36,425 bases of DNA from an uncultured Aquimarina sp. (GCA_947499005.1 CANMML010000036.1:1-36425), one strand, 5' to 3'. Counted from the first letter of the stretch, positions 10,943 through 20,873 are shown. Made by a program: numbers and translations. The notes: a model not told the origin generated them from the letters alone.

Positions 10943-11437
10943 CTATTCCTCGATTACTGTTTCCTCATCGATAACTGTTGTATTACGAGAATTCTTAAAT
11001 AACACTTTCATATCCTCATATACTTTATTGGCTCCTGGTTCATTTTCAGAAGACAAGAATCTTAGCATTCTATAGAATGATAGTGTGTTCGAATAATTGT
11101 CATGATCTAGTAAGGTTTTAGTATCTACTAATTGTTGTGTTACATTTTCCAATAGTTGCACTCTTGATTCTATGTCCATTCGTGTAGTATAATCACGATC
11201 AAATTCTTCCTTATCTAAAAACCTTGGAATCCATTCTGGATGTTGCTCCATGTAGTTTTTTGCTTTATCGACAATAAGCTTATTTTGGTTAGCAATACGA
11301 CCATACTGCTGGCGTTGCTCTGGAGTCAAATTCACAGTCTTACCATTTAAAATACTACGGATTCCTGATAAGTGTGTATCCAAATTGTTTAATTCTTCTT
11401 CTGTAAACGTTAGGCTAATTAAATTTTCTAATGCCAT
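10943..11437 (-). CDS. Uncharacterised helical protein, 164 aa
   Basis: No signal peptide, membrane segment or cysteine is visible. The sequence is charged and apparently almost wholly alpha-helical, with features such as NLTPEQRQQYGRIANQNKL (about residues 36-54), FLDKEEFDRDY (about 73-83) and a heptad-like stretch ESRVQLLENVTQQLVDTKTLL (about 90-110), and an acidic C-terminus. I recall similar conserved proteins of unknown function in Flavobacteriaceae but cannot name a family. The ATG at 11435-11437 is followed by a clean frame. The gene stands alone, points the same way as the two giant TSP3 genes, and is bracketed by compound repeat units, with a cluster of hairpins directly downstream. 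Function unknown; a cytoplasmic location is inferred from the lack of export signals. Confidence 0.8.
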   Translation of the reverse strand: MALENLISLTFTEEELNNLDTHLSGIRSILNGKTVNLTPEQRQQYGRIANQNKLIVDKAKNYMEQHPEWIPRFLDKEEFDRDYTTRMDIESRVQLLENVTQQLVDTKTLLDHDNYSNTLSFYRMLRFLSSENEPGANKVYEDMKVLFKNSRNTTVIDEETVIEE

Positions 11438-11538
11438 TATTATATCATTTAAAATTAATAACGGGCAACTTAAAGTTGATTTATAAAAGAGACATCATAC
11501 TTTAGTATGATTTTTAGAGCTTAGTTTTAATAAAAAAA

Positions 11539-11922
11539 GGAAGAGACATCCCCCTAGCCCCCTTCGAAGGGGGAATCATTACACCCTTCTATGGACACTG
11601 ACTATCTCACACCTGGCAAACACTTCGACAAACTTAGTGTAAACTGAAAGGGAAGAGTGCCTCATCAATAGGGGTACTTATTGATTCAGGTAATTTGAAG
11701 GTTGGGTACTACAGCGGAGGAGACCCCGACCTTCGTCGGGGTGACGGTAGGTTGAGAAATGGGATCTTCAAGGGCATGACGGTGGGTTGAAAAAATAGAC
11801 CTTCAATACAACGTCACACCGTTGAAGAACGGTGTCTCCAGCACTAGAGGCAGTAAACGCTCAACCATATTGAATAACCTATACTATCACGGAGGGGATA
11901 CCCGCCTGCGCGGGTATGACCC
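11539..11922. repeat. Compound hairpin repeat, displaced tail plus unit 4
   Basis: Begins with the tail missing from unit 3 (CCCCCTTCGAAGGGGG palindrome at 11558-11573). A full unit follows from about 11597: P at 11719-11747, a decayed hairpin, P' at 11812-11839, and a well-matched Q at 11894-11922 (ATACCCGC-CTGC-GCGGGTAT). The sequence between is nearly identical to units 2 and 3 over long stretches, which implies recent duplication or gene conversion. Confidence 0.85.
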
Positions 11923-12062
11923 TTCGGCTGTCGCTCAGGGTTCGAATATCCTCGAAGCCCGTAGCAGGAGCACAGCATAAACTCTTAGCCGAATATCAGG
12001 CTTTGTACTTCGACAAACTCAGTATAAACTTCAGCCGAATGTCAGGCTGAGCGCAGTCGAAG
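11923..12062. repeat. Mixed palindromes abutting the 3' end of TSP3 gene B
   Basis: A second palindrome type lies between unit 4 and the stop codon of the 2,675-aa gene: AGCC-GAATATCA-GGCT near 11986-12002, and CAGCC-GAATGTCA-GGCTG near 12030-12048. The latter is nested in larger arms, CTTCGAC at about 12008 and GTCGAAG at about 12056-12062. GC content is higher than in neighbouring spacers. It ends two bases before the TAG of the giant gene, so it may have been inserted into that gene's 3' end, and it could also act as a terminator. Confidence 0.7.
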
Positions 12063-12063
12063 C

Positions 12064-15000
12064 CTAGTTCGGTGCAATCGTTGGTGGTACGATATCACAA
12101 CAGGCACTATCATCACTTACATCTTGACTTCCTCCAATAGCTTGCGTATTTGGTGTATTGGCCAATGTAGATAATGGCACTCCAAAGGTGGCTCCTGGAT
12201 TGGTATCTGAGGTTGTTCCTAAATTGGTAATTACAGATGCTGTAGTACTACCTGCATATCCACTTGGTATACTTCCATCATTGTTGTTATTGTTAGGTAA
12301 ATCTAAGCTGGTACCTGTAGCTGCTGTTAAATCCCCTAGTTCAAAGTCTAAATCACCTTCCACAGCATCTGGACAACCGTCTCCATCACTATCTAAATCT
12401 AAACTATTGATAATACCATCATTGTCTATATCAATATTGACCTCACAGACATCTGTTAGTATAATCCCAAAAGTATTATCTGCATTGGTTCCTAACTCTG
12501 GATTGAAATCCACAAAATCGAATCTAAACGTCAATTCGGTAAAGGTAGCATCACTGTAAATGAGTAAAGTACCACTAGTGGTTGCATCGGCTCCACCGAC
12601 TAAAGCCCCTAAACTTCCATTTGAAAAAGTGGTTGCTATTCCTGTACTGGTATCGGTGTGTTCTATGGTTAAACTACCTGTGTTGTTAATCCTAAACGTA
12701 TTGATTTCTTCTTCGCCATCAATATTATTATTGATAAACGCAAAACTCAACCTTATTGCAGTTACAGGGTTTGAAAAAGTTACACTGTAAGATCTATCTT
12801 TTGTTGCTGTAGTGGTTCCTAAACGGTATCCAATACCTGCATCATTGACTACTGTATTGTCTGAACGGTTTTCAACAGTAACTGTATTGGTATTTACAGC
12901 GGTAAAAATTTGAGGATTTCCTGACCCACTACCCAATTGCGTTGGGGTAATATTGCTATCTACAATACAAGCATTTTCGTCAATATCTAATATCCCATCG
13001 TTATCATCATCTACATCTTCTATATTCCCCACTTGATCATTTTCTGAGTCTGTACAAGCATTAAGCGTGATATCTTGACTGAATCCTGCTGTTTGATCCA
13101 CAGCAGCGTCGGTACCTGGTGAAGTGTTGGTTGCTGAAGTGATTGTCACTTGCCCTTGTGCATTGACATAATTATCAGCCACTGGATCTAATGAACCTCC
13201 GTAAGTCCCTGTTAGGTTAGTTTGCACCGCACTTCCAGTACCAATATAATCCATTCCTGTATTTCCTCCTGGCACATTGGAAGCGACTAAATTGGTCGCC
13301 ACAAAACCATCACCTCCTTCTATCGCATCGGCACACCCATCTCCATCACTATCCAAATCTAAACTGTTGATAATACCATCTCGATCAGGATCACATTCAA
13401 AGGTATCTGTTAAGGACATGATGAATGACCACCAAGGTTCGTTGGTATCATTATTAAATGTAATACTGGTGTATGTCCCTGGTATTTCTACCGTTCCATT
13501 TCCTCCGATATTATTAGAATCGTCATTTGAAGCAATGGTGTTTACCCCTGTCTGACGCAACGAATTTGTGGTACCGTCAATTCCATTTCCAGGTAATGTG
13601 CGTGATGAAATTACATTAACAGGTTGACCAAAATCTAATTCTGGTACACCACTTCCAAAGAAGCCTCCGAAAAAGCCTCCATCCCCTAAAGACCATAGGT
13701 GCAATCTTAGGTTCGTTACCGGTGCATCAAACATAATGGTATACGTTCCTACATTTTGAAATCTAGGCATGGTCTCTAGCCCTGTACCATCTGGGGTTTG
13801 TATCGGGTCATAAATTGAAGCATCGTTAAACAATCCTTCCAAGGCTCTATTTTCACTTCCGAAAATACCTGGAGAAAAAGCATCTGTTTTAGGGGGGTGA
13901 GTTATAGTAAAACCTATAAGTACCCCGTCTTGCTCTATCACTCCCGAAGTCGTAGCACTTTGCACAAACAGGTTTCCTGTATAAAAAGAATAATGATCTT
14001 CCGCCCTTGGAGGACATTCGTTAGTATCTAAAATTCCATCATTATCATCATCAATATCTACGATATCTGGCACTCCATCTTCGTCTGTATCCGTACAATT
14101 TTCCTGACTGACATCCTGACTAAATCCTATGGCTTGTGTTATTGTAGCATCCGTTCCTGGTGAGGTGTTGGTTGCTGTAGCAATCGTAACTCGTCCTTGG
14201 GCATCTACATAATTGGAAGCTACGGGATCGAGAACACTGCCATAATCGCCTGTCAAATTCGTTGTAACTCCTGTGGTAGCTGTCCCATTAAAGTCCGTTC
14301 CCATATTTCCTCCATCCAAAGCTCCTATTCCATTGGCATCAACTAGATCACCAAAAGCAAAAGTTCCATCGCCTTCAGTAGCATCTGGACAGCCATCGCC
14401 ATCACTATCTAAATCCAATGCATTTACAATACCGTCCCTATCGGTATCTAATCCACATACTGTCGTAAAGAATGCAATATCATCTATATAAATATTGTTA
14501 TTCGTAATGGTAGAAATATCATTGCCTTGTAACTCGATACGTACCGTATTCGTAGCCCCAACATTAATCGTATAGGTGTATTCTACATAGGTAGCAGTGA
14601 TACTATTTATAAGCTCATTGAAAAATTCTGTATTTGTATTATCAAACAACACAGCTCGAATCGGATCGGCTTCTGTAGCCGATTGCGTTCGTGTCCAAAA
14701 CGTAAAGGTGTATATCGTATTGGGTATTACATTTACGGTTTGGCGCCAGAAATGTTGGTTACTGATTCTCAAATCTACTAACAAAGATCTGTTAGCAGAA
14801 GCAGTACAATTAGATGCTGGGGTATTATCAGCATATCTAGAAAAATTGGTTCCTATAGGAGCATAGTCTGCACCTATATCGAGTTGATTATCCACTCCTG
14901 TACTAAAGTTAGGATCGAACACTAAGTTATTATCGACACCACATTCATCTGCTGCTGCAATAAAGCATTCAACGGTGTCTAAAATTCCATCATTATCATC

Positions 15001-18000
15001 ATCTAAATCATCGACATCCGCTATGGAGTCGCCATCAGTATCTAAACAGGCATCAATGGTTACATCTTGGCTAAACCCTATCGTTTGTGTTACTGTTACA
15101 TCAGTACCTGGAGATGTATTTGAAGCTGCGGCAATCGTAACTCGCCCTTGTGCATCTACATAATTAGACGCAACGGGGTCGGCTACACTTCCATAATCTC
15201 CTGTTAAGTTAGTCGTCACTGGACTTCCTGTTCCCGTAAATCCTCCACCTGTATTTCCGCCGTCTAAATCTCCAATTCCATTCGCATCAGATAAATTTCC
15301 GATTACAAAAGCATCTCCTCCTTCTACGGCATCGGGACAACCGTCACCGTCGCTGTCTAAATCAAATTTATCTGGAATACCATCGTTATCAATATCCTGA
15401 AAAATACACTTTATCCCTAATTTTATTCTACCTGCATTATTACCTGTGGCAGTAGTATTAAACGTAATCGTAAATGTTTTTGATGGCGAGCTTTCTATTC
15501 TCCAAGCTAAATTGGCACCAGCTCCTGCTCCATTTCTAAAAAAACTTAGTGATTCATTGGCTATAGTACCATCAGCTTGATTGAGTTCTAACGCACCTCC
15601 AGGATTCGTTACTGTAAAGCTAGTCCCAGGCGAGCTAATCTCCCATCTATCCTGATTATCAAAATCTCCCCCGCCAGTAGTAGAATGAGAGCTAAGAACA
15701 AGCGTAACTTCTTCTTCAAAAGTATAAGTAAGTACGGCTGCAACAGGAGTAGCTCCACCTCTTGCTGTCATTTGGAAATCACCATCGCCAGGGTTACTAA
15801 TGGCACTTGCATTAAGTGCTGTAACAATGGTTCCAGTAGCCTCGGCTGTTACAGTATTTATAGAAATTGTAGCATCTGGAAAGGTTCCAAATACAAATTC
15901 TTCAAAATTACCAGTAGCGCATGCTATTTCATTTTCATCTAAAATACCATCATTATCATCATCTAAATCGGTTAGGTTCGGTATCCCATCCATATCCGTA
16001 TCGGTACAGTTTTCTTGGCCTATAACTTGACTAACTCCTACAACTTGCGTTACCGTTGCATCGGTACCTGGAGATGTATTTGTAGCTGTTGTAATCGTAA
16101 CACGACCTTGCGCATCTACATAATTAGACGAAACGGGGTCGGCTACACTTCCATAATCTCCTGTTAAGTTAGTCGTCACTGGACTTCCTGTTCCCGTAAA
16201 TCCTCCACCTGTATTTCCGCCGTCTAAATCTCCAATTCCATTCGCATCAGATAAATTTCCGATTACAAAAGCATCTCCTCCTTCTACGGCATCGGGACAG
16301 CCGTCACCGTCGCTGTCAAGGTCTAAAGAATTTACGATACCATCATTATCAGTATCTTCGATACACATTGTACCTCTTATGGATACATCATCCAATGCAA
16401 AGTTATTTCCTGAGCCCGATGAAGGGTTTTGATTAATCAATTGCATCACTAAGTTCCCTGCTGGCAAGACTACATCAATAGTCAACTCTACCCAAGTTTG
16501 TATTGGAGCAGCATTTTGTAAAGCCAATGTTGCGACTGTAAAAGGATAATCTACACCTCCTATATTAAACATTAACTCTGGTGGGTTAGTCACCGAAGAA
16601 GTCGTCATTTGAGCTGTCCAAAGACTCAAGCGATAAATTCCTGGTGAAGGGATGTTTACATTTGTTTGTAATACCAAATCTAATGCCGCTGAAGTTGTGT
16701 TACTGGCATCACACATGAATATAAATTGATCAGCAACTGTAGGTACTCCATTAGCATCCGTTACTCCATTCCCCCAAGGAAATCCCCCAGAATCTGTTGC
16801 TACTTCATAAGTCCCAAAACTTCCAGGAGGAGTAGACAAACTTGTTGTAAACCCAGTAATATCCCCTGTTTCAAAATCTCCATTGGTAATTAAATTTCCA
16901 CCTATAGGACTCACTATACTACATTCATTTGCATCTAAAATCCCATCATTATCGTCATCTAAATCGACACTATTGGGTATTGTATCTCCATCGGTATCGG
17001 TACAATAATCAATACCATCCTGTGTATTCCCTAGTGCTTGCCCTGTACCTGCTACATTAGGAACTCCTAGTAAGGTTGCTCCTACTGTGTTACCTAAATT
17101 CGTAGTTACTAAATCTCCATTTCCATCTTCTACGGTTCCCGTAGCGGTGACTCCATCATCTGCTACGGTAAAACTACCTCCTGCCTCTTCTAAATCGGCA
17201 CAACCATCATTGTCACTATCTAAATCAAAATTATTAGGGGTTCCATCTCCGTCAACATCAAAGCTTTCACAAGGATTGATCGAAATATTAAAATTATCTA
17301 GCGTTACATTATCTGATGCATTCTCTGATGCAAATAGGTAAATACGAATGACATAGGTAATATCTGCTTGTAACAGCACATCATTATTAGGCCCTGCTCC
17401 ATCTTGATAGTTATCAAATTCGTTAAATGCATTTACGCCTCCTCCTGCATCATTATTAGTATCCGTAAAGGTCGTACCATCTTGGATACGCGTTGTTGTT
17501 TTTGAGGTTTGCAAAATTTGAGAAGTCACAAAACCATCATAACTGATTTCAATTTGATATGACCAGTCAGCATAAATAGGCTTACGAGGTTCTGATGATA
17601 AATTCAACCCTCTAGTGGTTTCATAGGTTCCTGCGATATTGGTAGTCACATCAATAATATTATCAAAACGTGCGACCACATCAATATCATCTCGCATGGT
17701 AAAGCTAAACTCTAGGTAATCATTATTGGTTCGAGCATCTGCTACCGTAGCTCCATCTACTCCACTGATCCAAACATATCCATGAGAAGCCACATCATTT
17801 CCAACCGTATCTAGTGACTCATCATTAACTCCTGACCCAAAACTTAAGTTACTCACAGTTGCATCTACATAGGTAGTATTTACAAAACTAGGCTCGTAAC
17901 GATTGGTTTTGGCTGCTCCTGTATTTCCGTTATTTCCATCATTAGCTGCTCCCGCTGGATTAGGGTCCCAACGTGCGATTTGTGCAAATATGGGACTGAT

Positions 18001-20091
18001 ATCACAGCCTTGTTCGATTCTATCTAAGATTCCATCATTATCATCATCTAAATCGTCTAAATCTAATACCATGTCTCCGTCCATATCAGACGTTGGAGTT
18101 GCTGGCCCCGTAGGGTCAATGATTTCCATAGGATTGTTACTTTCATCACCCACTATACCATCCGTAATACTGTATGCAGAAGTACCTACAGCATTGTCTG
18201 CAATCACCTCAACTCCTTTTGTAATTGAAAATGTTCTGTAGGTTGCATCCATAGCCCCCGGTGCTGTTGATCCAAATTTCCTATAGGCTCCAATACTGGC
18301 TATTCCATGCCAATAAAAAGTGATATCTGCTGAATCTCCTGGGCTAGTACAAGTAGCTGTAAAATCAATCAGCCCCAATGGATAATCAAAATCGGGATCG
18401 TTTCCTACTGCTGCTTCTGTTAAAGCATCCACCCTTGTCAATACTGCACAACCTGAGCTGGAATTTAGTTCTATCGTTACATAAGTTCCATTTCCTGAAG
18501 CATCTAAAACAGAAGCCACATTGGGTTGATTGGCGTCAGGAGTTCCATCATTATTTGCATCCCCTCCATTAGGCCCCATATTTTCTACACTATCCAATAC
18601 CCCATCTCCATCAGAATCCATAGGCCCTGAAGCATTCACCGTAATCATAGCTGTTGCCATACTCGTTTCAGTTGTACTACAGCCTGTAGGATCCGAGCTA
18701 TTTGTTGCTGTATAGGTAATTGTATAATTCCCTGAATTCGCAAAGGTGATATTGCCTGTACTTGTTCCTGAACCCGTAGTTGGACTAACTCCTGTAGTTG
18801 GATTTATAGACCAGCTTAACGTTCCTGGGCTACCTCCTGTAACACTAAAAGAAGTATTATCCCCTTCATTGATAGTGACATTACTTAAACCTGAAATAAC
18901 ACTGGGCACTGTACAATTAGTCGCTGCTGTATTTACCGTAATCATTGCACTTGCAGTACTGGTTTCTGAACTATTACAGCCTGAAGGGTCACTATCATTA
19001 GTAGCGGTATAGGTTATCGTATAACTTCCTGAACTCGCAAAGGTGATATTGCCTGTACTGTTTCCTGTTCCAGTTATTGGTGACACTCCTGTGGTAGGCG
19101 TAACTTCCCATGCTAACGTCCCTGGTGATCCACCCGTTACTGTAAATGATGTAGTATCTCCTTCATTGATAGTAGCGTTACCCAAACCCGATATAGCTGT
19201 AGGTTCTGTACAATCTGTTGGTAATGGTACTGGAGATGTTGCTAATGGACAGCCTGCTCCATCATTTTCAGAAGTAGGTTCTGTATCAATCACCCAAGTT
19301 GCTACTGGAACCCCTGCCCCTTCAAAATTTGTAATTTGCCATAAAGATGCTTGTACTCGTATAGTACCATTAGGCCTAAGTGCTCCATTATTTGAAAAAA
19401 AGAGATTTCCATTTAAATCCGTCCATCCTGCTCCAAAAGTATTATTTAAAGGAACTGATCCTGTTGCTGCACTACTTGCTCCATAATTAAAACCTCCAGG
19501 TATTGATTTTATGGACACTGTTCCATTAGTCACATCCCAAACCAACAAACTTTGTGTATTTCCACTTAAAGCATAAATAAAATCATTAGCTCCGTTTTCG
19601 AAATATACAATATCTGTTACATTTTCAGCAGAAAGATCATCTCCTGTAAATACAATTCTATCTACCGTATAAGGAGGTGTTAGTTGGATCCGTTGCAAAT
19701 TTTTATTTTGACCTCCTCCGCCTGACACCCATAAATTATCATTGGCGTCAACATCTCCTGCTACAGATTGTACGCCTCCATTTAGAGTGCTTAATTCTGT
19801 AAAAACTCCATTTTGGTTTATCGAATATAATTTCCCTGTTCCTCCACCCGGTTGCGAGCCTAAACAGTAAATTAAATCATCATTTCTATTATAACCTGCT
19901 GCATTAACAGGTTCTAAAGCCGTACCTAAATCATCATACACTCCTGTATTAATATTGAATATCTTTATATCAGCCCCTAAGGTTTGATAAAATGCTGGAT
20001 CACAAGCAAACTGAGCATACAAATTCCCTATTCCTAGTAATAAGGCTACCATTAAACTATTAACCTTTATATAGTGTAGAATTCTTTCCAT
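12064..20091 (-). CDS. Giant secreted TSP3-repeat protein B, 2675 aa
   Basis: Signal peptide (MVALLLGIGNLYA, cleavage near AQ). Then a beta-propeller-like N-terminal domain resembling DUF6923 (about 28-290), two PKD/Ig-like repeats (about 295-390 and 392-485), a choice-of-anchor-type module (about 490-680), and TSP3 motifs (DLDSDGDGCPDAVEGGD, DLDDDNDGILD) alternating with beta-sandwich modules to the end. A linker of about 100 residues (NLTGDYGSVxDPVxSNYVDAQG...SPGTD) occurs four times. Expected role: Ca2+-stiffened surface or matrix adhesin. The C-terminus stops abruptly at DIVPPTIAPN, with no T9SS sorting domain, and the stop codon is two bases from a repeat cluster, so 3' truncation is possible. 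It shares a long module with protein A, so the two are paralogues. Confidence 0.95.
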   Translation of the reverse strand: MERILHYIKVNSLMVALLLGIGNLYAQFACDPAFYQTLGADIKIFNINTGVYDDLGTALEPVNAAGYNRNDDLIYCLGSQPGGGTGKLYSINQNGVFTELSTLNGGVQSVAGDVDANDNLWVSGGGGQNKNLQRIQLTPPYTVDRIVFTGDDLSAENVTDIVYFENGANDFIYALSGNTQSLLVWDVTNGTVSIKSIPGGFNYGASSAATGSVPLNNTFGAGWTDLNGNLFFSNNGALRPNGTIRVQASLWQITNFEGAGVPVATWVIDTEPTSENDGAGCPLATSPVPLPTDCTEPTAISGLGNATINEGDTTSFTVTGGSPGTLAWEVTPTTGVSPITGTGNSTGNITFASSGSYTITYTATNDSDPSGCNSSETSTASAMITVNTAATNCTVPSVISGLSNVTINEGDNTSFSVTGGSPGTLSWSINPTTGVSPTTGSGTSTGNITFANSGNYTITYTATNSSDPTGCSTTETSMATAMITVNASGPMDSDGDGVLDSVENMGPNGGDANNDGTPDANQPNVASVLDASGNGTYVTIELNSSSGCAVLTRVDALTEAAVGNDPDFDYPLGLIDFTATCTSPGDSADITFYWHGIASIGAYRKFGSTAPGAMDATYRTFSITKGVEVIADNAVGTSAYSITDGIVGDESNNPMEIIDPTGPATPTSDMDGDMVLDLDDLDDDNDGILDRIEQGCDISPIFAQIARWDPNPAGAANDGNNGNTGAAKTNRYEPSFVNTTYVDATVSNLSFGSGVNDESLDTVGNDVASHGYVWISGVDGATVADARTNNDYLEFSFTMRDDIDVVARFDNIIDVTTNIAGTYETTRGLNLSSEPRKPIYADWSYQIEISYDGFVTSQILQTSKTTTRIQDGTTFTDTNNDAGGGVNAFNEFDNYQDGAGPNNDVLLQADITYVIRIYLFASENASDNVTLDNFNISINPCESFDVDGDGTPNNFDLDSDNDGCADLEEAGGSFTVADDGVTATGTVEDGNGDLVTTNLGNTVGATLLGVPNVAGTGQALGNTQDGIDYCTDTDGDTIPNSVDLDDDNDGILDANECSIVSPIGGNLITNGDFETGDITGFTTSLSTPPGSFGTYEVATDSGGFPWGNGVTDANGVPTVADQFIFMCDASNTTSAALDLVLQTNVNIPSPGIYRLSLWTAQMTTSSVTNPPELMFNIGGVDYPFTVATLALQNAAPIQTWVELTIDVVLPAGNLVMQLINQNPSSGSGNNFALDDVSIRGTMCIEDTDNDGIVNSLDLDSDGDGCPDAVEGGDAFVIGNLSDANGIGDLDGGNTGGGFTGTGSPVTTNLTGDYGSVADPVSSNYVDAQGRVTITTATNTSPGTDATVTQVVGVSQVIGQENCTDTDMDGIPNLTDLDDDNDGILDENEIACATGNFEEFVFGTFPDATISINTVTAEATGTIVTALNASAISNPGDGDFQMTARGGATPVAAVLTYTFEEEVTLVLSSHSTTGGGDFDNQDRWEISSPGTSFTVTNPGGALELNQADGTIANESLSFFRNGAGAGANLAWRIESSPSKTFTITFNTTATGNNAGRIKLGIKCIFQDIDNDGIPDKFDLDSDGDGCPDAVEGGDAFVIGNLSDANGIGDLDGGNTGGGFTGTGSPVTTNLTGDYGSVADPVASNYVDAQGRVTIAAASNTSPGTDVTVTQTIGFSQDVTIDACLDTDGDSIADVDDLDDDNDGILDTVECFIAAADECGVDNNLVFDPNFSTGVDNQLDIGADYAPIGTNFSRYADNTPASNCTASANRSLLVDLRISNQHFWRQTVNVIPNTIYTFTFWTRTQSATEADPIRAVLFDNTNTEFFNELINSITATYVEYTYTINVGATNTVRIELQGNDISTITNNNIYIDDIAFFTTVCGLDTDRDGIVNALDLDSDGDGCPDATEGDGTFAFGDLVDANGIGALDGGNMGTDFNGTATTGVTTNLTGDYGSVLDPVASNYVDAQGRVTIATATNTSPGTDATITQAIGFSQDVSQENCTDTDEDGVPDIVDIDDDNDGILDTNECPPRAEDHYSFYTGNLFVQSATTSGVIEQDGVLIGFTITHPPKTDAFSPGIFGSENRALEGLFNDASIYDPIQTPDGTGLETMPRFQNVGTYTIMFDAPVTNLRLHLWSLGDGGFFGGFFGSGVPELDFGQPVNVISSRTLPGNGIDGTTNSLRQTGVNTIASNDDSNNIGGNGTVEIPGTYTSITFNNDTNEPWWSFIMSLTDTFECDPDRDGIINSLDLDSDGDGCADAIEGGDGFVATNLVASNVPGGNTGMDYIGTGSAVQTNLTGTYGGSLDPVADNYVNAQGQVTITSATNTSPGTDAAVDQTAGFSQDITLNACTDSENDQVGNIEDVDDDNDGILDIDENACIVDSNITPTQLGSGSGNPQIFTAVNTNTVTVENRSDNTVVNDAGIGYRLGTTTATKDRSYSVTFSNPVTAIRLSFAFINNNIDGEEEINTFRINNTGSLTIEHTDTSTGIATTFSNGSLGALVGGADATTSGTLLIYSDATFTELTFRFDFVDFNPELGTNADNTFGIILTDVCEVNIDIDNDGIINSLDLDSDGDGCPDAVEGDLDFELGDLTAATGTSLDLPNNNNNDGSIPSGYAGSTTASVITNLGTTSDTNPGATFGVPLSTLANTPNTQAIGGSQDVSDDSACCDIVPPTIAPN
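15172..15357. repeat. Intragenic direct repeat, copy 1 (186 bp)
   Basis: Matches 16132-16317 at 185 of 186 positions (the single difference is at 15340 against 16300). Lies in the coding sequence of TSP3 protein B and covers the linker with VIGNLSDANGIGDLDGG and the start of the following TSP3 motif. Confidence 0.9.
16132..16317. repeat. Intragenic direct repeat, copy 2 (186 bp)
   Basis: Second copy, offset by exactly 960 bp from the first, which preserves the reading frame. The modules between the copies differ, so the identity reflects recent duplication or gene conversion of this linker. Confidence 0.9.
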
Positions 20092-20269
20092 CTTATGTCT
20101 TTTATATTTATATACAAAATACTGATTACTAAGTTATTATAATTATAACCAAATTATAAGTAATTGATATATAGATTTTTATAATTTTAGACCAAATGAA
20201 GATTTATAAAGATGAAATACTTTTAAATACGACGAAATGCGTAAAACTGATTATTCTGAACGAATAGTA

Positions 20270-20314
20270 CATTTTGGAGGAGGTCACAAAATTGAAACTT
20301 TGAGTATTCTTTGA
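20270..20314 (+). pseudogene. Remnant of a GIY-YIG gene 3' end
   Basis: The last nine codons (20288-20314, KIETLSIL and stop) match the end of the intact GIY-YIG gene at 26 of 27 bases, and a hairpin follows directly, as it does after the intact gene. The six codons before (HFGGGH) do not match the gene but resemble the second remnant at 21233. No nuclease domain is left. Confidence 0.65.
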
Positions 20315-20591
20315 GTGGATGCCGATCTCCATCGGCATGACGGTATGTTGAAAGTAAGCACTAGTTACGTCACTCCAAGAATCGTGATAACGATTGTATT
20401 TCCTCAGGTATAAACTCGTAACACCGATGAAGATCGGTGTCCCAAACACTAGAATAGAAAAACAATAAAGATATACTGAACAAGTAGTGCTTCCTCTGGG
20501 GGATGCCGATCTGCATCGGCATGACGGTATGTTGAAAATATCTCAATCTCCAATAAGACAACGCTTACCTAAAAACAGTATCTTTATTTTC

Positions 20592-20873
20592 ATGAAAGTT
20601 AGTTTTGTTTATATAATAACAAACAAGCATAGAACAACACTTTATATCGGTGTTACATCAAATCTATGCAGAAGAATTTCAGAACATCAAAATGGCTACG
20701 GATCCGCTTTTACAAAAAAATATAACCTAACTGACCTTATTTATTTTGAGGAGTTTTCTGATATTAAGCAAGCTATTAAAAGAGAAAAGCAATTAAAGGA
20801 ATGGCAAAGAGCATGGAAACTTCGCTTGATCAAAGAAATAAACCCTAAACTTGAAACTTTGAGTATTCTTTGA
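20592..20873 (+). CDS. Single-domain GIY-YIG nuclease, 93 aa
   Basis: Small stand-alone GIY-YIG endonuclease domain of the UvrC N-terminal / YhbQ-like type. The GIY element is FVYI (residues 5-8, Tyr7), the YIG element LYIG (17-20, Tyr18), then conserved Arg27/Arg28 and His32 (CRRISEH), and Glu65 in AIKREKQLKEW, the usual metal-binding glutamate. The catalytic set therefore looks intact and the length is normal for the family. An ATG at 20487 is in frame, but its first 35 codons translate a hairpin and spacer, so the ATG at 20592 is preferred. The stop codon is followed at once by the hairpin at 20874. Proteins of this family are predicted to nick or cut DNA; the substrate here is unknown. 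The setting suggests a link with the palindromes; that is inference. Confidence 0.9.
   Translation: MKVSFVYIITNKHRTTLYIGVTSNLCRRISEHQNGYGSAFTKKYNLTDLIYFEEFSDIKQAIKREKQLKEWQRAWKLRLIKEINPKLETLSIL

Noticed and set aside
1174..19486. Many plus-strand open frames of 60-165 codons containing PSPSLSKSK-like peptides
   Set aside because: They are the complement of the DLDSDGDG codons of the two giant minus-strand genes; their composition follows from the repeats and none has a start region or domain of its own.
20487..20591. Upstream ATG at 20487 as the start of the GIY-YIG gene
   Set aside because: The added 35 codons are hairpin and spacer sequence with no resemblance to the family; the ATG at 20592 begins right at the conserved fold.
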